NCBI RefSeq assembly: GCF_004123195.1
Contig: NZ_SDLI01000011.1
Coordinates: forward strand, 62,001-126,000
Source: Ammoniphilus sp. CFH 90114
GTDB taxonomy: Bacteria; Bacillota; Bacilli; Aneurinibacillales; RAOX-1
Direction: 5' to 3'
DNA: 64,000 nucleotides
The notes under the pieces: generated by a model
Told to the model about the DNA's origin: nothing
Seen by the model: only the letters and a program-made list of their open reading frames with translations
Databases searched by the model: none
Made by a program: the position numbers and the translations under genes
Shown: positions 19,401 through 26,183 of the stretch, piece by piece
Layout: every line of letters begins with the position of its first letter
Position numbering within the stretch: position 1 is the stretch's first letter

Positions 19401-20551
19401 GCTACTTTTCCTACAGAGGCTGTTGGTCCAATTTCTTGACGACGCTCCTCCGCATATCCCTTTGTCAACATGCCCGTTACAGGAATCGTGGCGAAAGCAG
19501 GGTCCTCTAGATACTTATCCCTGTCAGCAAACGCATAACGGGAAGCTTCAATATAGTAATGAAGTGCTTCTTCACGAGGCATTCCCGAAAGGTCGTACGC
19601 CTCAAGGATATTTAAGGCTTCACCAATCGTTGTTCCACCACTCGAGGATGGAGGCATTCCGTAAACGTCATACCCGCGATAGTTCACTTTAACCGGGTCA
19701 TATTCAACTAATTCATAATTTTTCAAATCTTCTTTTGGTAGATTACCAGCTAGAATATGAAAAGAAGGTGAGGCTACCTTAGGTGGATTGTTAATGGTAT
19801 CTACTATCGCGTCCGCGATTTCCCCTTCGTAAAACACCTGACTGCCACGCTCTCCGATTAGCCTATAAGCTTGGGCTAAATCTGGATTCTTCAATATACT
19901 CCCTGCTGGAGGAACTTCACCATTCTCATTCAGATAAATATCTCGAGTCGATTCAAAATTATTAAAGCGCTCTCGGTTCTCCGTAACTTCCCGTACAAAG
20001 TTATCGTCAATGATGAAACCTTCCTCCGCCACGCGAATGGCTGGTTCCAATACCTCTGCCAATGTCATCGTCCCATGCTCGCTCAAGGCTTTCTCCCACG
20101 CCTTGACCGCTCCTGGAACAGCAAAGGCTGGACCGCTGGATTTACGCACGGTAGATGAATATTCATTCCCGTTCTCATCTAGGAAAGAATGAGGGCCGAA
20201 TGTCGAAGGTGAAATCTCACGATGATCCAAGGTTACAAATCGGTTCTCGTCAGCTAGATAAATCATCATCATACCACCGCCGCCGATTCCACCGGAGAAT
20301 GGACGAGTGACGCCTTGTGCTGCTGCAGCCGCAATCGCTGCGTCTACTGCATTCCCTCCTTTAGCAAGGATCTCCATGGCAGCTCTCGATGCGTCCGGAT
20401 GTTCAGTAGATGCTGCACCACCTGTACCAGTTGCCGTAGCATACTGTTCATACCATGGGTTTGTACTTGCCAGCCCCGCCACAGGAGACGCAAATAGCAT
20501 TGACAGAGCAAGGTTTACGCTTATGATCTTTCGCCATTTTCTCTTAATCAC
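16439..20551 (-). CDS. Giant gamma-glutamyltransferase with inserted beta-sandwich pair, cohesin and dockerin-like modules (GGT2)
   Basis: The protein has 1370 residues and a GTG start with AAAGGAGGAG upstream. Order: signal peptide (1-29); GGT large-subunit region (30-395, with GGIGGGGMMM and HREISP); two homologous inserts of about 195 residues (about 408-603 and 612-812), each with an LLIPFK-(x)4-LG-(x)-DRRLR-(x)-WLR core, a YG-(x)-E-(x)-RT strand and a WQWLR strand, resembling concanavalin-like lectin sandwiches; a Glu/Pro/Val-rich linker (825-885); nucleophile Thr888 (ETIHLSVSD) and the small subunit (888-1085, LSSMSPT, GAPGS); cohesin-like (about 1090-1228); regulatory-like repeat (1230-1312); dockerin-like loops D1317 and D1348. 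The inserts sit just before the self-cleavage site, an unusual place. It is probably an exported gamma-glutamyl hydrolase or transferase that also binds a polymer (inference). The small-subunit motifs differ more from the consensus than those of GGT1. Confidence 0.9.
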   Translation of the reverse strand: MIKRKWRKIISVNLALSMLFASPVAGLASTNPWYEQYATATGTGGAASTEHPDASRAAMEILAKGGNAVDAAIAAAAAQGVTRPFSGGIGGGGMMMIYLADENRFVTLDHREISPSTFGPHSFLDENGNEYSSTVRKSSGPAFAVPGAVKAWEKALSEHGTMTLAEVLEPAIRVAEEGFIIDDNFVREVTENRERFNNFESTRDIYLNENGEVPPAGSILKNPDLAQAYRLIGERGSQVFYEGEIADAIVDTINNPPKVASPSFHILAGNLPKEDLKNYELVEYDPVKVNYRGYDVYGMPPSSSGGTTIGEALNILEAYDLSGMPREEALHYYIEASRYAFADRDKYLEDPAFATIPVTGMLTKGYAEERRQEIGPTASVGKVAPGNPWPYDADPDLWPEPKVKPQKGGFAFSFTGGEWDPKQLVVENSADATFDTIDGKGRITLADRRNSYGRATPNMEPIADGELLIPFKMDDLGADRRLRLWLRADGWNNITTPLNGYGVELRTTDDKVRLIRYINGSLTEIGVIDRARSTDWQWLRYSVKGDELSVKLWTDSESEPENWDLQTNDSNISGKGLFLLSSLEFRDGGGGSFQIGDINVKELKDPVDPAESFSYRFDGADGTAWDPSSFIVEGKNDAVTVDVYGGHGRIQIPGTRLDWARATAQMEPSVNSELLIPFKIEDLGVDRRLRFWLRSDNWGSSTTPANGYGLEIRTGDDLIKVMQTKTGQEKIAYPIEISRESTTEWQWLRFRVVDDQIKAKFWKHGEEEPAAWDIDITDTNVTTPGRFMISAMEWQNDQGGTFLLGNLSVTNLDQEPELEGDAFALGFDPGVEPVVLEPTEVVEESTEPASADVEPSVQEEPAPAEEVSAVEPEEPPLPVEKKDADTETIHLSVSDKEGNIVAYTNTIVSIGGNGMVVPGYGFILNDGLSGRIPSVSGPGDPNAPKPGMRNLSSMSPTIVMKDGKPVMTAGAPGSATIITTILQVLVNHLDFGMTLPEAVASPRLSQRNLRSGNTVVESAFVGTPEYLALQQRGQRFETSGLVQGIGSVTGIAFLPDGRVQAVAEPVRRGGGSAMVESEFNIPTPTSSLKMNGPARVLPGKAFDVQVNLDNAVDLYGASFKLQYDPAKLEVVDMNPNEDGVQIQPGSWVKGANISNAVDAENGVISFAVTKLGDVVGENGNGTLASLRLQVKPNVTGEVSLLPMSEGTYLRNSNNEIIPTELNSYVVVADTFPAVSGTISLSKGNRLTDLSGFTVQLKAGDQVVGEAITDATGAYSIPTEHTGDAVVVITAPGYKRVHASVVAGQDVTVPNLVLRVGDFNADEIINIVDVQLIAQAFEKTPNGENDKFDVNKDGHILLDDIVSAVLNFELN

Positions 20552-20594
20552 AGTGCTCCTCCTTTTTTGTTATAATCACAAGATTAACACAGTT

Positions 20595-20623
20595 TATATA
20601 GTGGCAATCATAGGTAGCTGTTA
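20595..20623 (-). promoter_or_regulatory. Possible activator-dependent promoter for GGT2
   Basis: On the minus strand TATATA (20600-20595) lies 17 bases after TAACAG (20623-20618), a poor -35 match as expected for an activated promoter. It abuts the dyad at 20621-20646. A TTGACA sequence at 20652-20647 is an alternative -35 but has no good -10. This is inference from pattern only. Confidence 0.35.
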
Positions 20624-20646
20624 TAAACATATAAGTATTTGTTATA
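20621..20646. promoter_or_regulatory. Putative LysR-type operator in front of GGT2 (site B)
   Basis: TTATA-AACA-TATAA (20621-20634) is followed by a third TTATA at 20642-20646. The same arrangement, with 14 of the first 15 bases identical and the third half-site at the same distance, occurs at 23876-23902 in the lysR promoter region. Confidence 0.5.
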
Positions 20647-20667
20647 TGTCAATCTTTACCACCCTGT

Positions 20668-22599
20668 TTAGTTTGAATTTATCGCTGGAGCTTCTGTTAC
20701 TTTTTTGGAACGCATCCACTGCATGCCATACATCAGGATAAGTCCACCGAAACCTATGGTGTCCGTAATGATACCCGGCACAATAAGCGTTAGACCTGCC
20801 ACAGCACAGATCACTCGCTCCCACCACATTAATGGAGTCAGCCAATAACCGATTAGCGCTACACTTACTCCAATCATCCCGGCAAAAGCCGTCACAATTA
20901 AAAATAGAGACTGGCCAAAGGTCGAATCAATAAGCAGCAATTCTGGCGACATCACAAAGATATAAGGAATGATGAACGCCCCGACAGCTAGCTTCGCCGA
21001 ATTAAATCCAGTCTTGATCGGACCACTCTTCGCGATGCCCGATGCTGCAAAAGCTGCCAGAGCCACCGGTGGTGTTATGTCTGCCAAAATTCCAAAATAA
21101 AAGGTAAACATATGCGCAGCCAAAGCGGGTTTTCCTAATGCAATAATAGCTGGAGCAGCGATGGTGGCCGTGATAATGTAATTGGCCGTCGTTGGAGTCC
21201 CCATTCCAAGCACGAGTGACGCAATCATCGTAAAGAACAAGGTTAGCAGGATCACACCACCCGACAGTGCCAATAATCCATTGGCAAACTTCAGTCCAAC
21301 ACCTGTAAGGGTAACTACCCCAACAATGATTCCAGCCGTTGCTGTAGCTGCTGCCACACCGAGTGCCGAACGAGCCCCATCCTCAAGGGCCTGGATTATA
21401 TCCCTTAAGCTCATTCGGGTCTCTTTACGGATGGCGCCTACTAGGATCGTAGTAAGGATTCCATATAAAGCTGCCCGGACGGGAGAAACGCCAATCATAA
21501 GAAATGTAATGATCGCGAGAATCGGGAGCAGCAAGTAGGCTTTTTTGGCCACTTCCTTCTTGTCGGGAAGCTCTTCTTTACTAAGTCCCCTTAAACCAAG
21601 GCGCTTCGCTTCTAAATGAACCATCAGCCATATCCCTGCAAAATAGAGGACAGCGGGAATAGCTGCAGCTTTGGCGATATCCCAATAAGGAATGCCTGTA
21701 AATTCAGCCATTAAGAAGGCTGCGGCACCCATGATGGGTGGCATCAGCTGTCCCCCTGTGGAAGCCGCAGCTTCTACTCCGCCTGCAAACTCCTTCTTAT
21801 ACCCTAAGCGCTTCATCATCGGAATGGTAAAGGAGCCCGAGGTGACTACATTCGCTACAGAGCTTCCGCTAATCGTCCCTTGTAAAGCACTAGAGAAAAC
21901 TGCCACTTTAGCCGGCCCGCCTATTCTTCTTCCTGAAACAGCCATTGCTAAATCATTGAAGTAGGCGCCCACTCCTGTCTTTTGCAAGAATGCACCAAAC
22001 AAAAGAAATAAGAAGATGAAAGTAGCCGAAACACTAAGCGGTGTGCCAAAGATTCCCTCTAGAGTGAAATACATGTGACCAATAAGGCGTTCTAAGGACA
22101 CTCCACGATGAGTGAAAAACCCAGGAAGATGATTGCCGTATAAAGCATAGAGCATAAACACAACCGCGATCACTACGATAGGTACACCTACCACTCTTCG
22201 CGTAGCTTCAAGTACGAGAACGATCACGATGCCACCGACAATGAAATCGACCTGATTGAAGTTCCCTATCCGTAGAATGATCTGTTCAAAATTGAACAGC
22301 CAATAAAGACTTGCACCAACGGAGACGAGAGAGAGAATCCCGTCCGTTACCGCTACCTTTGACCGATCGCCATTCTTCGTCGCGGGAAACAACAAGAAGA
22401 TAAGGCCCAAGGCAAAAGCCAAGTGAATAGACCGATGAATCTGGGCAGGTGGTGGAGGGAAAATGGAGGCATAAAGCTGATACACTGAAAATCCAACAGC
22501 TAGCATGGTGACCAGCCATCCCATTTTCCCTTTTAAATTTCTAAAGGTCGATTCTTTATCATATTTTGATAGCAGTTCTTGCGTATTTTGTTCTTTCAT
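20668..22599 (-). CDS. TRAP transporter fused permease (4TM/12TM, TAXI-associated)
   Basis: This 643-residue membrane protein has many hydrophobic segments. The large DctM-like part carries GFFTHRGVSLERLIGHMYF, GSSVANVVTSGSFTIPMMKR and GMGTPTTANYI, typical of fused TRAP permeases that work with TAXI binding proteins. The small DctQ-like subunit is fused at the N-terminus, so no separate small gene is needed. It would use an ion gradient to import an organic or amino acid. The start lies 33 bp after the binding-protein stop. The 116-bp gap to GGT2 carries a putative operator and promoter. Confidence 0.92.
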   Translation of the reverse strand: MKEQNTQELLSKYDKESTFRNLKGKMGWLVTMLAVGFSVYQLYASIFPPPPAQIHRSIHLAFALGLIFLLFPATKNGDRSKVAVTDGILSLVSVGASLYWLFNFEQIILRIGNFNQVDFIVGGIVIVLVLEATRRVVGVPIVVIAVVFMLYALYGNHLPGFFTHRGVSLERLIGHMYFTLEGIFGTPLSVSATFIFLFLLFGAFLQKTGVGAYFNDLAMAVSGRRIGGPAKVAVFSSALQGTISGSSVANVVTSGSFTIPMMKRLGYKKEFAGGVEAAASTGGQLMPPIMGAAAFLMAEFTGIPYWDIAKAAAIPAVLYFAGIWLMVHLEAKRLGLRGLSKEELPDKKEVAKKAYLLLPILAIITFLMIGVSPVRAALYGILTTILVGAIRKETRMSLRDIIQALEDGARSALGVAAATATAGIIVGVVTLTGVGLKFANGLLALSGGVILLTLFFTMIASLVLGMGTPTTANYIITATIAAPAIIALGKPALAAHMFTFYFGILADITPPVALAAFAASGIAKSGPIKTGFNSAKLAVGAFIIPYIFVMSPELLLIDSTFGQSLFLIVTAFAGMIGVSVALIGYWLTPLMWWERVICAVAGLTLIVPGIITDTIGFGGLILMYGMQWMRSKKVTEAPAINSN

Positions 22600-22632
22600 T
22601 TCGTGTATTCCTCTCTAGTAAAGGAACCCTCC

Positions 22633-23676
22633 CTACTTCTTAATCCCTTTTTCTTCGAAATATTTAGCCGCTCCTGGGTGAACCTTCAAGCTTACCCCTT
22701 CCATGGCTGCCTCTAGCTTAATTTCTCCAGCTTTCGCATGAACCGTCTTCATCTGATCAAGGTTTTCATAGAACGCCTTTGTCATTTTATAAACGAATTC
22801 TTCGTCTAATTCCGCTCTCGCAACCAACTGAGCCTTTACCGCTACCGTATTAACCGCTTGGTCAAAGCCAGGGTAAGTTCCTGCATCAATGCCTTGTTTT
22901 GCATAGTAAGGATACTTCGCTATAATCTCACTCATTTTTTCATCGCTAATGCCGATCACGCGCACACCCTTGGTAGCTGCCAACTCATTAACTGCCGCAG
23001 TAGGAGTTCCTGCCGTAACGAATGCCGCATCCAGCGTACCATCTTGAATGAAGCTTGCCGATTCACCAAAAGCCAATCGATCTGTCTTGCCTAAATCGTC
23101 AAAGGTTAAACCATGAAGCTCTAGTATTTGCATGGCATTCGCTTCGGTTCCGCTACCAGGAGCTCCTACAGATACTCTTTTGCCTTTCAAATCATCAACC
23201 GTTTGAATGGCACTATCTTTAGCCACAATAATCTGCACCGTTTCATTGTAAAGAGACGCGATGGCATTAATATTATTAATGGCGCCACCCTCTTTAAACA
23301 TGACTGTTCCGTTTGAAGCATAATCAGCAATATCTCCTTGAGTGAAGGCTAAGTCTACCTGACTATCCTTAATCAATCTCATATTTTCTACTGAAGCACC
23401 TGTACTCTGTGCAGATGATGGAATGCCTGCTTTATCCGTAAAGATCTGAGCCATTCCACCTCCTAGCGGGTAATAGGTTCCTGACGTACCTCCAGTAGCA
23501 ATGATTACTGAACTTGGCACATCTCCTTTGGGCTGCTCTTGCTTCACTTCTTCTGCAGGTTTTGGTTCAGGTGCTGGCGCCGGGGCAGTTTGATTCCCCC
23601 CACCTCCGCAAGCGGTTACAACCATAGATAAGGCCAAAGGTAATACCATTGTAGAAAGCCATTTTAACTTTTTCAT
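22633..23676 (-). CDS. TAXI-family TRAP transporter solute-binding lipoprotein
   Basis: This 347-residue protein has a lipobox (VVTACGGGGNQ), an Ala/Pro/Glu-rich tether, then the TAXI fold with IIATGGTSGTYYPLGGGMA, the signature of this family, and LKGKRVSVGAPGSGTE. Some TAXI proteins bind glutamate or related dicarboxylates. The GGT genes downstream make glutamate or gamma-glutamyl products reasonable ligand candidates (inference). It is the first gene of the minus-strand array and is divergent from lysR. Confidence 0.92.
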   Translation of the reverse strand: MKKLKWLSTMVLPLALSMVVTACGGGGNQTAPAPAPEPKPAEEVKQEQPKGDVPSSVIIATGGTSGTYYPLGGGMAQIFTDKAGIPSSAQSTGASVENMRLIKDSQVDLAFTQGDIADYASNGTVMFKEGGAINNINAIASLYNETVQIIVAKDSAIQTVDDLKGKRVSVGAPGSGTEANAMQILELHGLTFDDLGKTDRLAFGESASFIQDGTLDAAFVTAGTPTAAVNELAATKGVRVIGISDEKMSEIIAKYPYYAKQGIDAGTYPGFDQAVNTVAVKAQLVARAELDEEFVYKMTKAFYENLDQMKTVHAKAGEIKLEAAMEGVSLKVHPGAAKYFEEKGIKK

Positions 23677-23875
23677 CCTTTTCTTCCCCCTTATTTTTAT
23701 TTAAGCAAACATTTGCACAAAAATAGATTTATACGGTATTGATACCCGCCTCTACCTCATTCACCCCTTTCAAAGTTTTTTGTCTCTTGCTGTCAGAAGC
23801 TTTTGTTAGTTAATAAATTATCACAAATTCCGGCAATAAGGGTTGAAATTTTTTTAATTTTCATATATATATTTT

Positions 23876-23902
23876 TTATAAACCTATAAACTCAGCTTAT
23901 AA
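23876..23902. promoter_or_regulatory. Putative LysR-type operator in the lysR/TAXI divergent region (site A)
   Basis: TTATA-AACC-TATAA (23876-23889) plus TTATAA at 23897-23902, ending 27 bp before the lysR start codon, a position suited to autoregulation. It matches the layout of the site in front of GGT2. Confidence 0.5.
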
Positions 23903-23929
23903 CTGCAACTCAAAACCTAGGAGGACACC

Positions 23930-24856
23930 ATGAATTTATTAGGACTTCGATACTTTATAAAAGCCGCAGAGACACTTAATTTTAGTAAAGCCGCAAAGGA
24001 GTTGCACATCTCTCAGCCAGGTTTGAGTCAACAGATGAATACATTAGAGAACGAATTAGGGATGAAGCTCTTTGACCGAAACACAAAAAAGGTTTCGCTC
24101 ACCAAGGAAGGAGAATACCTCTATCAAAAGTTACTTCCTTCGTTTGAGAATATTGAAAAGACAATTAAAGAACTCATGGATCATCAATCGATTCCCCAGA
24201 CCCTCATTCGGTTATCCACCGTCCCTTCTGCTGCCAGCAATTGGCTACCTTTTTTAATTAAGTCACTACACAAGAAGTATCCTAATGTCAAAATTCACGT
24301 TCAGGAAACCACTTCTTCTCAAGCTATTGAGGATGTAAAACAGCAGAAATCCCACATGGCTTTCATTCGAACTCCCATTGATATCAGTCTAATCACAGAC
24401 CAAGGGCTAAAGTGGCTTGAGCTATCCAAACACCCCCTTAAGCTCGTCGTCTATTCAAATCATTACCTTGCGGAATGTGATTCTGTAGATATTACACTAT
24501 TGAAAGATGAGCCATTTCTCCACTACGACCGCATTCAAGCTCCAGCTCTTTACTTTCTATTGGAGAGGGCATGTCTAACTGCAGGATTTCTTCCGAGAAC
24601 CATCTGTGCTGGAACAGAAATCCTGACCATTGAAAATATGATTGAAAACGAGTTGGGTATCACTTTAATGCCCGAGGATATGGTTAGACTTCTTAAGTCA
24701 CAACATGTAAAGGCCATTCCCTTAACCGACCAAACATTCACCAGTTCCATCTCAGTCATTTGGCAGGATTCACAATTTCTCCCAGCTAAGGTTCGAAGCA
24801 TATTATCTATGCTTGAAAATAAAGAGATTGGAAGTCCTTATAACTCTAACTTATAA
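23930..24856 (+). CDS. LysR-family transcriptional regulator
   Basis: This 308-residue protein has an N-terminal winged helix-turn-helix (FIKAAETLNFSKAAKELHISQ, SLTKEGEYLYQ) and a two-lobe effector-binding domain (residues about 90-295). AGGAGG precedes the ATG. LysR regulators usually control a divergent target and themselves. Here the divergent target is the TRAP-GGT-cohesin array, so it is the likely local regulator. The effector is unknown, and a substrate or product of the array would fit. Confidence 0.92.
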   Translation: MNLLGLRYFIKAAETLNFSKAAKELHISQPGLSQQMNTLENELGMKLFDRNTKKVSLTKEGEYLYQKLLPSFENIEKTIKELMDHQSIPQTLIRLSTVPSAASNWLPFLIKSLHKKYPNVKIHVQETTSSQAIEDVKQQKSHMAFIRTPIDISLITDQGLKWLELSKHPLKLVVYSNHYLAECDSVDITLLKDEPFLHYDRIQAPALYFLLERACLTAGFLPRTICAGTEILTIENMIENELGITLMPEDMVRLLKSQHVKAIPLTDQTFTSSISVIWQDSQFLPAKVRSILSMLENKEIGSPYNSNL

Positions 24857-24871
24857 ATATATAAATAAGTT
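24848..24871. promoter_or_regulatory. Dyad at the end of lysR (site C), partial match to sites A and B
   Basis: TTATA-AATA-TATAA occurs at 24851-24864 inside a larger AACTTAT / ATAAGTT inverted repeat that overlaps the lysR stop codon. It lacks the third half-site at the A/B spacing. It could be an operator for the downstream dehydrogenase or only a weak terminator hairpin in AT-rich DNA. Confidence 0.3.
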
Positions 24872-24943
24872 GTATTTTTAAAATATTCTTACCGATGTTA
24901 CCATTGCCAAAGCAATAAAAAATCTACTGGATGGTGAAGGAAA

Positions 24944-25951
24944 ATGTCGAATCAAAAACTTAACTTAGTATCCTACGGATTAGGTCCTATTGGTCTAGAA
25001 ATCCTGAAGAGAGCCACACAGGCCACAGATATCCAAGTGCTCGGTGCTGTAGATATCGATCCAAATAAAATCGGTCAAGATATTGGAACACTTGTAAGCG
25101 ATAATAAGATGGACCGCCACGTGGTATCATCCATTGTAGATATCCCAGCTTGTAACGATTTTAAAGTTGCTATTCACGCTACAGGCTCTAATCTTGAAAG
25201 AGTATGGCCACAAATGAGAGATCTCCTTGATCAAGGGTATTCTGTTGTATCTACTTGTGAAGAGCTCTCCTACCCATGGCATCGCTACCCAGAGCTATCG
25301 GCTGAGATTGATGCCTATGCGAAGGAAAAAGGGCTAACTGTTCTTGGTACAGGTGTTAATCCAGGATTTATCATGGATACCATGGTCGTGGCTCTGACAG
25401 GAGTAACCAATAGCATGTCTGGTATTAAAGTCAATCGTCGAGTTGATGTTTCTAAACGCAGAATTCCTTTACAGAAAAAAGTGGGGATTGGTATGGCAAA
25501 AGAGGAGTTCGAGCAATTAGCTAATGAGAATCGTATTGGTCATGTAGGTTTAGAGGAATCCCTGCGTATGGTTGCCTATGGTTTGAATTGGGAACTAGAG
25601 GAGGTTTCTAACTTCATTGAGCCTACAATATCCAAAGCTAACGATAAGGTAGATTTATGTGATATTCTGGCCGGTCAAGTAAATGGCCTTCATCAAGAAT
25701 CTCGTGGACGTACTAGAGATGGGAAAGAGATCGTTCTAGATCTGGTCATGTCAGTAGGCGTCAAGCAAGAGGACGAAATCATCATTGAAGGAAGCGAACC
25801 CAAGCACTTAGTCATCCCAGGAGGAATCTTCGGTGATACCGCTACAGCCGCTATCGCTTTAAACAGCGCTAAACTTGTTAGTTTGACTAAGAAAGCTGGT
25901 TTATTAACCATGGTAGATGCTGGGGTACCACGGAACGTTTATTTAGGTTAA
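24944..25951 (+). CDS. DapB-like NAD(P)-dependent dehydrogenase
   Basis: The 335-residue protein has a Rossmann start (VSYGLGPIGLEILKRA) and an acidic end of the second strand (GAVDIDPNKIG). It resembles dihydrodipicolinate-reductase-like dehydrogenases, including 2,4-diaminopentanoate dehydrogenases of amino-acid fermenters (GTGVNPGFIMDTM). The reaction is probably pyridine-nucleotide-linked oxidation or reduction of an amino or oxo acid in the cytoplasm, and the substrate is not certain. It follows lysR by 87 bp with GAAGGAAA before the ATG, and may be co-regulated with the GGT array. Confidence 0.75.
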   Translation: MSNQKLNLVSYGLGPIGLEILKRATQATDIQVLGAVDIDPNKIGQDIGTLVSDNKMDRHVVSSIVDIPACNDFKVAIHATGSNLERVWPQMRDLLDQGYSVVSTCEELSYPWHRYPELSAEIDAYAKEKGLTVLGTGVNPGFIMDTMVVALTGVTNSMSGIKVNRRVDVSKRRIPLQKKVGIGMAKEEFEQLANENRIGHVGLEESLRMVAYGLNWELEEVSNFIEPTISKANDKVDLCDILAGQVNGLHQESRGRTRDGKEIVLDLVMSVGVKQEDEIIIEGSEPKHLVIPGGIFGDTATAAIALNSAKLVSLTKKAGLLTMVDAGVPRNVYLG

Positions 25952-25963
25952 ATATAACAGGAG

Positions 25964-26137
25964 ATTTTTCCGCTATTTCAGCTTTTCGTTAAAAAAGAGC
26001 CGAAATAAGCGGATTTTTTTCCGTTATTTGGGCTCAAACCAGCATTCCGAGTACATTTTAGATGAATAGCCGAAATTTGTTCCGTTAATTTTACCTAAAA
26101 TCGCCCAAAACCTAAAATAACCGGAATTTCTCCGGCT
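25964..26137. repeat. Cluster of CCG(C/T)TATTT-type intergenic repeats
   Basis: Several imperfect copies in both directions of a CCGnTATTT / AAATAnCGG motif fill the gap between the dehydrogenase and the chemoreceptor (25969-25978, 26001-26012, 26021-26029, 26115-26123). Similar non-coding, hairpin-forming repeats are familiar in Paenibacillus-type genomes. Confidence 0.6.
25970..26020 (+). terminator. Rho-independent terminator after the dehydrogenase gene
   Basis: CCGCTATTTCAGC (25970-25982) pairs with GCCGAAATAAGCGG (25999-26012) and is followed by ATTTTTTT on the plus strand. Confidence 0.75.
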
Positions 26138-26151
26138 AACTCAAAAGCAAA

Positions 26152-26178
26152 AGAACCGGAGGCTACCCCTCCGGTTCT
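26152..26178 (-). terminator. Rho-independent terminator after the chemoreceptor gene
   Basis: There is a perfect 11-bp stem AGAACCGGAGG / CCTCCGGTTCT, with T on the minus-strand 3' side. Confidence 0.8.
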
Positions 26179-26183
26179 TCTCC

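Noticed and set aside
11847-20551. A plant-cell-wall-degrading cellulosome
   Set aside because: Cohesin, dockerin-like and SLH modules are present, but there is no cellulase, hemicellulase or carbohydrate-binding scaffoldin in the array. The catalytic units are GGTs.
20642-20652. TTGACA at 20652-20647 (minus) as the GGT2 promoter
   Set aside because: No acceptable -10 box lies 16-18 bases downstream. The TAACAG/TATATA pair next to the dyad fits better.
25964-26137. CRISPR array or insertion sequence
   Set aside because: The repeat units are imperfect, of both orientations and unevenly spaced. No cas or transposase gene is nearby.
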